Shown here piece after piece: positions 8,895 to 17,537 of a stretch of 57,930 nucleotides of DNA (positions within the stretch are counted from its first letter, which is position 1; each line of letters starts with the position of its first letter). The position numbers and the translations under genes are program-made. Under the pieces are notes generated by a model that worked only from the letters and a program-made list of their open reading frames with translations, was not told the origin of the DNA and searched no databases. The DNA is taken from contig JAPKBR010000023.1 in the NCBI GenBank assembly GCA_028823345.1, positions 1 to 57,930 on the forward strand. Reading direction: 5' to 3'. This DNA is from Planctomycetota bacterium. GTDB taxonomy: Bacteria; Planctomycetota; UBA1135; GCA-002686595.

Positions 8895-10910
8895 TCAGGG
8901 CCCAGGGTGCTCGGCCAACCAGCGCTTCAGTTCCCCAGCATAGTGCGCCGCTCGCTCATCGAGGCCTCGGGCACGAGTCAGCTCGAGTGCGCGGCTCAGG
9001 GCTTGCTGGAGGAAGGGTGAATCCTTCGAGGTAGAAAGGTAAAGGTCTGCGGCGGCGGCCCAGGCCTCTAGGCTGTCCTTGCCCTGGGCGTCCAGGCTCA
9101 ACGCCAGGGCATAGACTGCTCCCACGTGGCGCAGGTCCAATTCCAGCACTTGCCCAAGGGCTTGCTGCGCACCGGGATGATCCTTAAGAGCAAAGCGCGC
9201 CCGTCCCAGCTGATACAAAACGCCTGGTTCGGGCCCCGAATCGCGCAGATAGTCCTGGGCCATGGTGCTTGCCTCAACATAGCGCCCGGCTTTGATCTCG
9301 ACCCTCAGGCGAGCTTCCCGGGCCTCGGGGAAGGCGCGCTCCCGAAGCAAGGTGTCGAGAATAGTTTGGGCCCGCTCTAGACGCCCGGTATCCAGTAAGG
9401 CCCTGGCCAGTCCCAAACGCGCATGGGGTGAAACCCGGTCATGGGCCGTTGCAAGCCCAAAGTGCTCCACAGCGGCATCGGCATTCCCAGCGGCCATAGC
9501 CGCATCTCCTAACTGCATCTCACCAATGGCATCCGGAGTAAACATGTTGCTCGGAGTGATGCCCACGGAAAAGCCCCAAAGGGCCAGAGCTGGGAGAAAA
9601 ATCCCCCCGGCCTGTCGGAACTGCCGGCCCTTGAGCGCACAAACCCCGAGCACCACCCCATGGGCCGCAAATACCGCCATCACCGGCCAGATGGGCAATC
9701 GGAAGCGTGAGCACACAAAGAAAGCGATGACTCCGGCCCCGTACAGGGGCACGAACACAAACAGGGGGAGCTGCTCGCCAAAACGTTTGCGTCCCAAGAA
9801 GGCCCCCACTAAACCAAAACCCAGTAGAGCCCCAAAGGGCAACATCCAAGTCAGCACAAGGGGGTCGTAATGGCTGGCAAAAAAGGTGGGCTCAAGATTG
9901 TTGCCCAACTCGCGTGAGGATAAAAACAACCGGGTCTTGGTCCAAAGGTGCTCAAGAAACGCGCCCGGGTCCTCAGCCATCCAATCCGACGCGCGGGACA
10001 TGTAGTGGGCGGAGACATCACCCGGGGCCAGGGCTTGTCCCACAGCCGCATCCGCTTGGCTGCGTGCGTCCCAATAGCCTTCCCACCAGCCCGCGCGGGT
10101 CCCGGGCACGATCGCGCTGCTGCCGTCGCTGTCGGGGTTGTTGCCGATCCACAGGTTGACTCCCGCTTGGGTCGCGACCAAAGTCCACTCGCCCCCCACC
10201 ACCCGATTGCGCAGGGTGACGGGCAGCACCGGCAAGAGCCACCCTGCGGTGAACATGAGCGCCAGCACCCAGCCAGCTCGTTTCTTGCTCTGGCCGCGCA
10301 CCCAGAAAAAGTAGATCGGCGCAAAGATCAACACATTAGGCCGAGTGATGGTCGCCAGTCCCCAGAGAAGTCCCGCCCAAAGGGCGCGCCGGGGAGAAGC
10401 TTGGCGCTCTAGATCCAAGGTCAGCAACAAGGCCCCCATCACAAGGGGCAAGAACAACACGGGGATCAACAATTCCGTGTCAAAATGCAAGGGCACCCAA
10501 GCCAGGCACATGATCAAAGCAGCGACTATTCCCTGGGGGCGACCGAACACCCGTTGGGCCAAAAGGCCCGTGAGAAACACAGTGCACCCTCCCAGCAGGC
10601 ACTGAACCAAACGCCAGATCATCAGGTCTTCCCCAAAGACCAGATTCAAAAAGCCCAAGAAAAACGGATAGAGCGGGGCACGGAAATAGGCCTCGCTTTG
10701 AAAATCGGTGCCAAGCACGAGGGCCTGGGCCCATTGCAGGTGGTACTGGGCATCCATGACCGGCGCCTGGGCATAGGGGCTGGCCTCGCCGAAGAACACG
10801 TGGGCCACGCGCAGCCCTACGCCTAGGGCCGCGATCAGAACCAGCGCCCAGGGGATACCCCTGTGACCCGGTTCCATGGCCGCTTGCTGAGGCTGATTTA
10901 CTTCCTGCAC
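8895..10910 (-). CDS. GT39/ArnT-like membrane glycosyltransferase with C-terminal TPRs
   Basis: About 12 membrane helices in residues 15-440. The first loop carries 'MDAQYHLQWAQAL' and 'YFRAPLYPFFLG', the region that bears the catalytic Asp in polyprenyl-phosphate-sugar-dependent GT-C enzymes. Residues from about 460 to the end form TPR-like helical pairs ('DAAMAAGNADAAVEHFGLA', 'ARFALKDHPGAQQALGQVL'). It likely transfers a lipid-linked sugar to an extracytoplasmic acceptor. Start chosen at GTG 10910, because TAGGCT lies 6 nt upstream; TTG 10916 would add two residues. Divergent to the GH20 gene. Confidence 0.8.
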   Translation of the reverse strand: MQEVNQPQQAAMEPGHRGIPWALVLIAALGVGLRVAHVFFGEASPYAQAPVMDAQYHLQWAQALVLGTDFQSEAYFRAPLYPFFLGFLNLVFGEDLMIWRLVQCLLGGCTVFLTGLLAQRVFGRPQGIVAALIMCLAWVPLHFDTELLIPVLFLPLVMGALLLTLDLERQASPRRALWAGLLWGLATITRPNVLIFAPIYFFWVRGQSKKRAGWVLALMFTAGWLLPVLPVTLRNRVVGGEWTLVATQAGVNLWIGNNPDSDGSSAIVPGTRAGWWEGYWDARSQADAAVGQALAPGDVSAHYMSRASDWMAEDPGAFLEHLWTKTRLFLSSRELGNNLEPTFFASHYDPLVLTWMLPFGALLGFGLVGAFLGRKRFGEQLPLFVFVPLYGAGVIAFFVCSRFRLPIWPVMAVFAAHGVVLGVCALKGRQFRQAGGIFLPALALWGFSVGITPSNMFTPDAIGEMQLGDAAMAAGNADAAVEHFGLATAHDRVSPHARLGLARALLDTGRLERAQTILDTLLRERAFPEAREARLRVEIKAGRYVEASTMAQDYLRDSGPEPGVLYQLGRARFALKDHPGAQQALGQVLELDLRHVGAVYALALSLDAQGKDSLEAWAAAADLYLSTSKDSPFLQQALSRALELTRARGLDERAAHYAGELKRWLAEHPGP

Positions 10911-10916
10911 GGGCAA

Positions 10917-10939
10917 AGCCTAGCAAGCCCCACTAGAAT
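10917..10939. promoter_or_regulatory. Divergent -10 boxes for glycosyltransferase and GH20 genes
   Basis: Minus strand: TAGGCT (10917-10922) lies 6 nt before GTG 10910. Plus strand: TAGAAT (10934-10939) lies 8 nt before ATG 10948. Both imply leaderless or near-leaderless transcripts from a 37-bp intergenic space. No Shine-Dalgarno on either side. Confidence 0.45.
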
Positions 10940-10947
10940 CTCCACGA

Positions 10948-12753
10948 ATGCTCCCGCTCCCTCTGGAAAACCTGATGCCCCAGCCGCGCTCCTTCCGGGC
11001 CACAGAAGGCCAGTGGACCTGGGACGGGCAGGCCCCCCTTCCTGTGGCGGGCCCAGCGGAGAGCCTGGCTGTTTGCCTCGGGCTCCTCGGGCCGGAGTTC
11101 GTGTGTGCGGCCCAGGAGGGCCAGCGGGCAGCCATCGAGCTCGCCCCGGGTCAAGCGGACGGAGAAGCCTATGGGATTCAAATCAGCCCCACCCAGCTGC
11201 GCGTGGAGTGCTCTGCCATCAGCCCCCACGCGGCCCTTGCCACCCTGCAGCAACTCCTGCGCATCGCCCGCACCAGGGATCTCCCTGCGGGTCTGATTGA
11301 GGACTCCCCGGCTATCCCCACCCGTGGCTTCATGCTCGACGTGTCCCGGGACCGGGTGCCTAAGATGGAGCAACTGCATGAGCTGATCCGCACTCTTTGG
11401 GGCCTTAAATACAACCACCTCGAGCTCTACCTCGAGCACGCCTTTTCCTACAAGGGACACGATGCGGTTTGGCGCAATGCTTCGCCCCTCACTCAGAACG
11501 AAGTGCGCGAGTTGGATGGGGCTTGCCGCTCTTTTGGAATTGAACTGGTGGCCAACCAAAACTGCCTGGGGCACATGCACCGCTGGTTGACCTTGCCGGA
11601 GTACGCCCACCTGTCCGAGGATCCACGGGGCATGGAGCACGCATTCAGCGTGGAGCGAGAACCCTTTAGCCTGTGCCCTACCGACCCCAAGAGTCTGGCC
11701 TTGGCGACGGATCTAATCGACCAGCTCCTCGCTTGCCACCAGACCCAAAAAATCAACGTGGGCCTCGACGAGACCTTTGACCTTGGCGAGGGCAAGAGCG
11801 CCGCTGCCTGTGAGCAGCACGGCAAGGGTCGGGTCTATCTCGACTATCTGCACGGGGTCCATCAACACCTCAAGAAACGCGGGGCCCAGATGCTCTTTTG
11901 GGGAGACATCATCGCCCAACACCCCGAGCTTGTGCCGGACCTGCCCAAGGATGCCATCGCATTGCTTTGGGGTTATGAAGCGGGGCATCCCTTTGACGAG
12001 CAAGCGCGCCTCTTCGCAGCATCAGGCTTGGAGTTTTGGATCGTGCCCGGTACGAGTTCTTGGCAATGCCTGTTGGGGCGCATCGACAACGCGCGTAAAA
12101 ACCTCAGGGAGGCTGCCCAGGCCGCCGTGGCCCACGGGGCCAAGGGCTGGTTGGTGGCAGACTGGGGTGACTTTGGCCACTGGCAACCCTGGCCCATTTC
12201 CTGGCCGGGGTTGGTTCTTGGGGCCGCAGAGGGTTGGAACCCGGGGCAAACCTCGGGGGATTTAGCCCAGCAGATCGAGTTGGCGATTCCAGAGGCCAAA
12301 GGACACGGAGCGGGCCTCGTCGCCCTGGGAGAAACCCACCAAGCCCTGGCTTCCCCGGCGGTCAACGGAACAAGTCCCTTCTTCCACCTGCGCTATGCGC
12401 ACCAACCTCTACCCCTAGAGCGGGCGCCATCCTTGACCATCCAAGGACTCGAAGCTCTCGACAGGGCCAAGACCCAGGCCCTCGCCTTACTTCCAAAGGG
12501 CACCGCCATCACCCAAGAATTGCAGGCCGCCAGCGCGATCAGCGGCCTGGGAGAATCCCTAGCTAAGGCCCGCTTAGGTGCGCCGGACTGCGGAACCCTC
12601 GCAGACCTGCCCGAACCCGTGCGCTCGAGCCTTCAAAGTCAATGGACCCAGGTACTCGACCTGCAGGCCCAAGCCTGGAGTCTGCGCTCACGATCAGGAG
12701 GTTGCGAAGACTCCCTTCAGCGATTGCGAGCGATCGCTGCGTTGCTCCTCTAG
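10948..12753 (+). CDS. GH20-like beta-N-acetylhexosaminidase
   Basis: An N-terminal GH20b-like alpha/beta domain (to about residue 125) precedes a TIM barrel starting at 'RGFMLDVSRDRVPKMEQLHE'. The barrel has 'LWGLKYNHLELYLEHAFSY' and the paired acidic residues D274-E275 in 'INVGLDETFDLG', matching the catalytic Asp-Glu of GH20. Expected activity is release of terminal GlcNAc or GalNAc from glycans. No signal peptide is seen, suggesting cytoplasmic action on imported oligosaccharides. Its stop TAG shares a palindromic CTAG with the convergent downstream gene. Confidence 0.82.
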   Translation: MLPLPLENLMPQPRSFRATEGQWTWDGQAPLPVAGPAESLAVCLGLLGPEFVCAAQEGQRAAIELAPGQADGEAYGIQISPTQLRVECSAISPHAALATLQQLLRIARTRDLPAGLIEDSPAIPTRGFMLDVSRDRVPKMEQLHELIRTLWGLKYNHLELYLEHAFSYKGHDAVWRNASPLTQNEVRELDGACRSFGIELVANQNCLGHMHRWLTLPEYAHLSEDPRGMEHAFSVEREPFSLCPTDPKSLALATDLIDQLLACHQTQKINVGLDETFDLGEGKSAAACEQHGKGRVYLDYLHGVHQHLKKRGAQMLFWGDIIAQHPELVPDLPKDAIALLWGYEAGHPFDEQARLFAASGLEFWIVPGTSSWQCLLGRIDNARKNLREAAQAAVAHGAKGWLVADWGDFGHWQPWPISWPGLVLGAAEGWNPGQTSGDLAQQIELAIPEAKGHGAGLVALGETHQALASPAVNGTSPFFHLRYAHQPLPLERAPSLTIQGLEALDRAKTQALALLPKGTAITQELQAASAISGLGESLAKARLGAPDCGTLADLPEPVRSSLQSQWTQVLDLQAQAWSLRSRSGGCEDSLQRLRAIAALLL

Positions 12754-13814
12754 GAACCCGCCGGAAGCCAATCCGCCGCCCGCGCCACAAAGACGCCAAG
12801 CCCCACAAGGGCCACGAGCCAACCCCAACGGGTCAGATGCTTTCGTGCGAACCCAATCAGGGGCAGGGCAAGCAACAGGGCCGCGAGGGGCGCGACTCCC
12901 AAGAACATTCCCCGGGTGCTTGCGGGTGCTAAGACCGGGGACAAGAGTGACGGATGTTGGGCCAACATAGCTCCCAAGGATGTCCCCAGCACCGCCGCCG
13001 CCAACCAGCGGTTGCGCTTACCGGGATTCAAAGCCACGTCGCTGCCGAGGTAAACGGCGCCCACAGCGCAAGCCAAGCCCAAGGTACGCAGCTCCAGCTC
13101 CAGCCCCAGGTGGGACACCCAAAAGGGGGCCAAAACCGCTCCCAGCAACCACACCAGAACAGTCCACATGGCTCGCGCGCTGCCGGCTGCCAAGAGCAAA
13201 ACGATCCAGGGGGCAAGCCCCAAGACCCCTACAACTAGACCATCCAAGAGGGAACGCATGCGCAAGGACGGGCCTCGGGTCCCTTGGTAAGTTGCCTGCC
13301 CCACGGACAGGATCTCTAAATCTGGCAGGGCATCTGGCCAGTGCACGATCAGAGTGGAAAGGTGGCCGGGACTCGTTTCAAAAAACGGGTCGATCGTCAC
13401 GGCAAGTTGATTCACTTCCAAAACCAAGGAGCTGACGGAGGTAACCCCTAACCAGACCCGTCCATCACGCTCTAGGGGCTCCCCCTGATTCAAGAGGCTC
13501 AACACACGCTCACCCAAGTCCAAGGGTTGCAGGGGCGCCTCCCCGTGGGCTCCTCGCACCCGCAGATGCTCACCCAGATAGTCGAGCACGTCCACTTGGG
13601 CTTCCTGCAACTCAATCGATGAGAGCGCGCCATCCCCGTCCTGATCGATACCCGGCAAGACCTCTGCGAGGCTTTCCAGCTGAACTTCAAAGCGGGTCTT
13701 GAGTTGATCCTTGGTGATCCAAATTTCGGTCAAGCTTTGGGAGTCGGGGTGAGCGACTGGGGAGGATCCACCGCTCACCAAGCTCAGCATAATCAGGCCC
13801 AATAAAGTGCTCAA
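12750..13814 (-). CDS. Secreted-domain/membrane protein, degenerate HupE/UreJ-like, with EF-hand
   Basis: A signal peptide is followed by an extracytoplasmic part (to about residue 185) containing one EF-hand-like loop ('DQDGDGALSSIEL'). Then come seven or so membrane helices from 'RMRSLLDGLVVGVLGLAPWI' onward. The arrangement resembles HupE/UreJ_2 proteins, but the His and Asp residues usual in their first helices are absent, so the assignment is weak. It begins at TTG 13814 overlapping the Lon stop (TTGA), implying translational coupling with lon. Confidence 0.5.
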   Translation of the reverse strand: MSTLLGLIMLSLVSGGSSPVAHPDSQSLTEIWITKDQLKTRFEVQLESLAEVLPGIDQDGDGALSSIELQEAQVDVLDYLGEHLRVRGAHGEAPLQPLDLGERVLSLLNQGEPLERDGRVWLGVTSVSSLVLEVNQLAVTIDPFFETSPGHLSTLIVHWPDALPDLEILSVGQATYQGTRGPSLRMRSLLDGLVVGVLGLAPWIVLLLAAGSARAMWTVLVWLLGAVLAPFWVSHLGLELELRTLGLACAVGAVYLGSDVALNPGKRNRWLAAAVLGTSLGAMLAQHPSLLSPVLAPASTRGMFLGVAPLAALLLALPLIGFARKHLTRWGWLVALVGLGVFVARAADWLPAGS

Positions 13815-16243
13815 TCAGCCCTACCCATCAAGGCGTGTTCGAGAACGTCCCCCACATCCTTCAGAGGCACGAAGGTCAAGCGTTCACGGGCTTCATCGGG
13901 GACATCCAGCAGGTCTTGCATGTTCCGTTCTGGCAACAGGATCGTGCGAATGCCTGCGGCCAAAGCCCCGAGCACCTTCTCCTTGACACCGCCCACCGGA
14001 AGCACGCGCCCGCGCAGGCTAACTTCACCGGTCATGGCCACATCCGCACGCACCCGGCGATCGGAAAGCAACGACACGATCGCCGCATAAATCCCGACTC
14101 CGGCGCTGGGGCCATCCTTGGGAACAGCGCCACCTGGCAGGTGCAAGTGCAGGTCCTTGTTCTTGAAAGGGTTCGCATCGAGTCCCAAGTCCAGGGCCCG
14201 CGCGCGAACCAGAGTTTGGGCAATCCGCGCACTCTCCTGCATCACGTCCCCCAACTGGCCCGTGAGAATCAACTCGCCCTTGCCTGGCATGTGAGCAGCC
14301 TCGATGAACAGGATTTCTCCCCCCGTAGGCGTCCAGGCGAGTCCCGTGGCCACACCGCTAGTGGCCGTGCGCTCGCGTACATCGTGTTCGTGCTCACGCG
14401 GGCCCAGGATCTTGGTGACTCCATCAGCATCCACGATCAGAGCCTTGCGCTTGCGCCCCTTAGCGACACCAAAGGCCGCGTGTCGACAGATCGACGCGAT
14501 GCCACGCTCCAGCTCGCGCACACCCGCTTCCCGGGTGTGAAAACGAATCACTTCCCGTAGGGCCCCTACGCGAATCTTGAGCTGAGCCGTGGTGAGCCCA
14601 GCACGTTCCAATTGACGAGGCAGCAGGTGTGCCTTCGCAATCTCGAGCTTTTCGCCTGCGGTGTAACCGGGCAACTCGATCACTTCAAGGCGATCACGCA
14701 AGGCCGCGGGCACAGTGTCGAGCAGATTGGCGGTGGCCAAGAAAAAGACACCGGACAAATCAAAGGGCAAGCCTAGGTAGGAATCGGTGAACGACGTGTT
14801 TTGGGCCGGGTCGAGAACTTCCAGCAGCGCGGCGGAGGGGTCCCCGTGAAAGCCACGGCCAAGCTTGTCCACTTCGTCGAGCAAGAACACCGGGTCCATG
14901 CTACCCGCCTCTTTCATGGCCGACACGATGCGCCCCGGCATGGCACCCACATAGGTCCGCCGGTGACCGCGGATTTCGGACTCGTCATGCATGCCACCTA
15001 GGGCGATGCGCGCAAAGGGCCGCTGCAGGGCTCGGGCAACGCTACGCCCAAGGGAGGTCTTGCCCACCCCTGGCGGACCAAGCAGGCACAGGATCGTACC
15101 GGAACCAGTTTTCGAAAGCTTACGCACCGCAAGGGCTTCAAGAATTCGCTGCTTGACCTTCTCAAGACCATGGTGGTCCTCGTTGAGAATGCGCTCCGCC
15201 CGACGGAGATCCACCTTGGTGCCACCGGTTCGCCCCCAGGGAAGCTCCAACACAGTCTCGACCCAAGACCGCAACATGGGGTGCTCGGCCGACTGTTCCG
15301 GAGTACGCTCCAAGCGACGCAAATCACGGCTCACTGCCTCCCGTACCTTTTCGGGCATGGGCAGAGCCAAAGCCCTGACTCGCAGATCATCCAAGTCCGA
15401 ATCCGGGTCCATGTCATCGCCCAGCTCGCGACGAATTGCTCGCAATTGCTCGCGCAAAAAATACTCGCGCTGGGCCTGGTCCAAAGAACCCCGGGTGTCT
15501 TGCCGGATCTTGTTGGAGAGGCGCAGAACCTCTTCAAGGTCCCCAAGAATCCGCATCAACTTGTCCAGTCGCTCCTTCAGGTCAAAGGTTTCCAGCAAGT
15601 CCTGCTTGGCCGATGCCGGGGCATCCATGAAAGTGGCAACTAGGTCCGCAAGCTGGGTGGGAGATTCGATGCCTTCCACGGCTTCGGCCAGATCTTCCGG
15701 GGCACCGGAGGCCAGCTCAAGCACTTCCCGGGCGCGATCCTTCAGGGCCCGAAAGCGGGCGGCAATCGGTTTGGTGATCCGCTCCTTCGTGGGCACGATG
15801 CGAATCCGCGCGACGATGAAGGGTTCTTCCTGCAGGAAATCCACGACCTCGAAGCGGTCATTGGCCTGGCAAATCGCGTTGTGACGATCTTCGCTCAAGG
15901 GCCAGTAGCGCAGGATTTCCGCCAGGGTTCCCACCCGATGCAGGTCCTTGGTCGTGGGCACCTCCAGGTCCCCGTCCCTCTGCAACAAAAGGCCCACGGA
16001 TTGGCCCTGCTGCATGGCGGCCTGAATCGCGCGAATCGATCGCTCCCGCCCAATCATCAGGGGCAAAGCCACACCAGGGAACAGAATCATGTTCCGCACG
16101 GGCAGAATGATGATCTCTTGCAGGCCCTTGGCAGGGGCTTTTGAAGAGGATCTTTTCTTGGGCCTGGGCTTCTTGCGTGCCTGGATCTTCGAACGAGTTG
16201 GGGCTTTCGAACGAGTGGAAGTTTTGGTTTTTTTGCGCGCCAC
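13811..16243 (-). CDS. lon: Lon ATP-dependent protease
   Basis: Full-length LonA: N-terminal substrate domain ('ILPVRNMILFPGVALPL'), helical linker, AAA+ ATPase (Walker A 'GPPGVGKTS', Walker B 'VFLLDEVDKLG'), and protease domain with Ser713 in 'KDGPSAG' and Lys756 in 'GGVKEK', the expected catalytic dyad spacing of 43. It degrades misfolded and regulatory proteins in the cytoplasm. Unusual: GTG start and a Lys/Arg-rich extension of about 42 residues before the conserved N-domain. The stop overlaps the start of the next gene (TTGA). Confidence 0.97.
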   Translation of the reverse strand: MARKKTKTSTRSKAPTRSKIQARKKPRPKKRSSSKAPAKGLQEIIILPVRNMILFPGVALPLMIGRERSIRAIQAAMQQGQSVGLLLQRDGDLEVPTTKDLHRVGTLAEILRYWPLSEDRHNAICQANDRFEVVDFLQEEPFIVARIRIVPTKERITKPIAARFRALKDRAREVLELASGAPEDLAEAVEGIESPTQLADLVATFMDAPASAKQDLLETFDLKERLDKLMRILGDLEEVLRLSNKIRQDTRGSLDQAQREYFLREQLRAIRRELGDDMDPDSDLDDLRVRALALPMPEKVREAVSRDLRRLERTPEQSAEHPMLRSWVETVLELPWGRTGGTKVDLRRAERILNEDHHGLEKVKQRILEALAVRKLSKTGSGTILCLLGPPGVGKTSLGRSVARALQRPFARIALGGMHDESEIRGHRRTYVGAMPGRIVSAMKEAGSMDPVFLLDEVDKLGRGFHGDPSAALLEVLDPAQNTSFTDSYLGLPFDLSGVFFLATANLLDTVPAALRDRLEVIELPGYTAGEKLEIAKAHLLPRQLERAGLTTAQLKIRVGALREVIRFHTREAGVRELERGIASICRHAAFGVAKGRKRKALIVDADGVTKILGPREHEHDVRERTATSGVATGLAWTPTGGEILFIEAAHMPGKGELILTGQLGDVMQESARIAQTLVRARALDLGLDANPFKNKDLHLHLPGGAVPKDGPSAGVGIYAAIVSLLSDRRVRADVAMTGEVSLRGRVLPVGGVKEKVLGALAAGIRTILLPERNMQDLLDVPDEARERLTFVPLKDVGDVLEHALMGRAD

Positions 16244-16314
16244 GGTGTTGGTGTCTGGTTTGGATCTGCCCCAAAGAGCTCTAGAGAGACCCCATTATGA
16301 CCCGGGCGACACCC

Positions 16315-16545
16315 CTAGAGCAGATCCCCGTAGGGGCTCCGATAGCAGGAGCGCTTGGCATCGCAGTCATCGGGCCAGGCCAACTCTCCATCGGGACCCA
16401 GGGCTTTTTCCGTGCGCGCGCACCAACAGTGCTGACTGCGATCGAGCACATCTTCTGCGCAACGGGCATGTCCGCCGTGCACCATGAGTTTCTTGCTGCA
16501 CAGATCCGCGCAAAGCAGATCGGGGAGCTTGGGTTTGGTTTCCAT
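16315..16545 (-). CDS. Small Cys-rich protein, last gene of molybdenum-hydroxylase operon
   Basis: 76 residues with seven cysteines (C-x3-C near residue 12, C29, C-x-C near residue 40, then two more), 'GGHARCAEDVL' and 'CWCARTEKALGPDGE'. No family recognised; the pattern suggests metal or Fe-S binding. Its ATG overlaps the stop of the FAD-subunit gene by one base (TGATG at 16543-16547), the same junction used between the other genes of this operon, strongly supporting that it is real. It may act in maturation or electron transfer of the enzyme; that is inference. Confidence 0.65.
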   Translation of the reverse strand: METKPKLPDLLCADLCSKKLMVHGGHARCAEDVLDRSQHCWCARTEKALGPDGELAWPDDCDAKRSCYRSPYGDLL

Positions 16546-17537
16546 CAGAGGGCTCCTAGGGCTTCAAAGGCCTCGGTGATCAGGCCGCGGGTGAGCGGTA
16601 TCTTGTACTCGTTATCCGACAGGGGCTCCGCATCAGCGAGGGCATCCTGGGCGGCCAGTGCCGCCAGCTCTTCGCCCAGGGGACGGCCAGCCAACTTGCG
16701 TTCTGTTCGGGTGCAACGCCAGGGCACGGGCGCTACGGCACCCAACACCAAACGGCAACTCTCTAGCTTTGTGCCGTCGGTCTGCAGCACCAAAGCCACC
16801 GCCGCCAGGGCAAAGTCATAGGAATCGCGCTCCTTGAACTTCACGTAGACCGAGCGCTGGCCAGGGGCCGGCGCGGGAATTCGGATACGGGTCATGATTT
16901 CGTCGGCGGCAATACGCGTCTCGCGCAACACGTCCCCCTCGCTGGGAAGCACAAAAAACTCTTCCAGGCTCATGGTGCGCTCACCCCGGGGACTGACCAG
17001 CTGCACTTCGGCAGACAAGGCAACCAGGGCCGGAGCCAAGTCACTGGGATGCACGATGTAACTGGGGCCACCACCAAGAATTGCGTTGTAGCGGTTATTG
17101 CCGTAGTAACTAAAACACTCGGTGCCACCCTTTTTAAGGCAGACGTAATCCTCCGAGCGGAAATACCAACAACGGGGTCGTTGGTTGAGATTGCCCCCCA
17201 CCGTGGCGGAGGAGCGAATCTGGGCGCTGGCAACACTGGCCGCTGCTTGAACCAAAGCAGGAAACTGAGCGGCCATGCGTTCGTCATTTTCCAAGGTGGC
17301 AAGGGTAGTCAAAGCGCCGAGCTCCAAACTGCCATCGCTTCCCCAAACCACCCGATCCAGGTCCGGAATCGATTTGAGGTTGACGACTAAATCCGGTTGG
17401 ACCAGATACTCCTTCATCTCGGCCAAAAGATCTTGTCCACCGGCCATCAAGCGTGCACTGTCGTCTCCGATCTTCTTGGGCAAAAGCTCCGCGGCTTCCT
17501 CCACGGAGTTCGGCAGGGCCATATCGAAATTCTTCAT
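16545..17537 (-). CDS. FAD-binding subunit of PaoABC-like molybdenum hydroxylase
   Basis: 330 residues of the CoxM/PaoB family: 'LMAGGQDLLAEMKEYL' near residue 50 (FAD pyrophosphate loop) and 'SSATVGGNLNQRPRCWYFRS' (second FAD motif). Immediately after comes a Cys-containing insert (RCWYF...VCLKKGGTECF) like the one that binds an extra [4Fe-4S] cluster in PaoB and 4-hydroxybenzoyl-CoA reductase. The start is ATG 17537, overlapping the Moco-subunit stop (TGATG); an upstream open extension of 40 residues is Cys/Arg-rich and is not the true N-terminus. Passes electrons between Fe-S centres and an external acceptor. Confidence 0.9.
   Translation of the reverse strand: MKNFDMALPNSVEEAAELLPKKIGDDSARLMAGGQDLLAEMKEYLVQPDLVVNLKSIPDLDRVVWGSDGSLELGALTTLATLENDERMAAQFPALVQAAASVASAQIRSSATVGGNLNQRPRCWYFRSEDYVCLKKGGTECFSYYGNNRYNAILGGGPSYIVHPSDLAPALVALSAEVQLVSPRGERTMSLEEFFVLPSEGDVLRETRIAADEIMTRIRIPAPAPGQRSVYVKFKERDSYDFALAAVALVLQTDGTKLESCRLVLGAVAPVPWRCTRTERKLAGRPLGEELAALAAQDALADAEPLSDNEYKIPLTRGLITEAFEALGAL

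Noticed and set aside
16281-16469. 62-codon minus-strand frame near the Lon upstream region
   Set aside because: Overlaps the Cys-rich gene in another frame; only the latter has the TGATG coupling.
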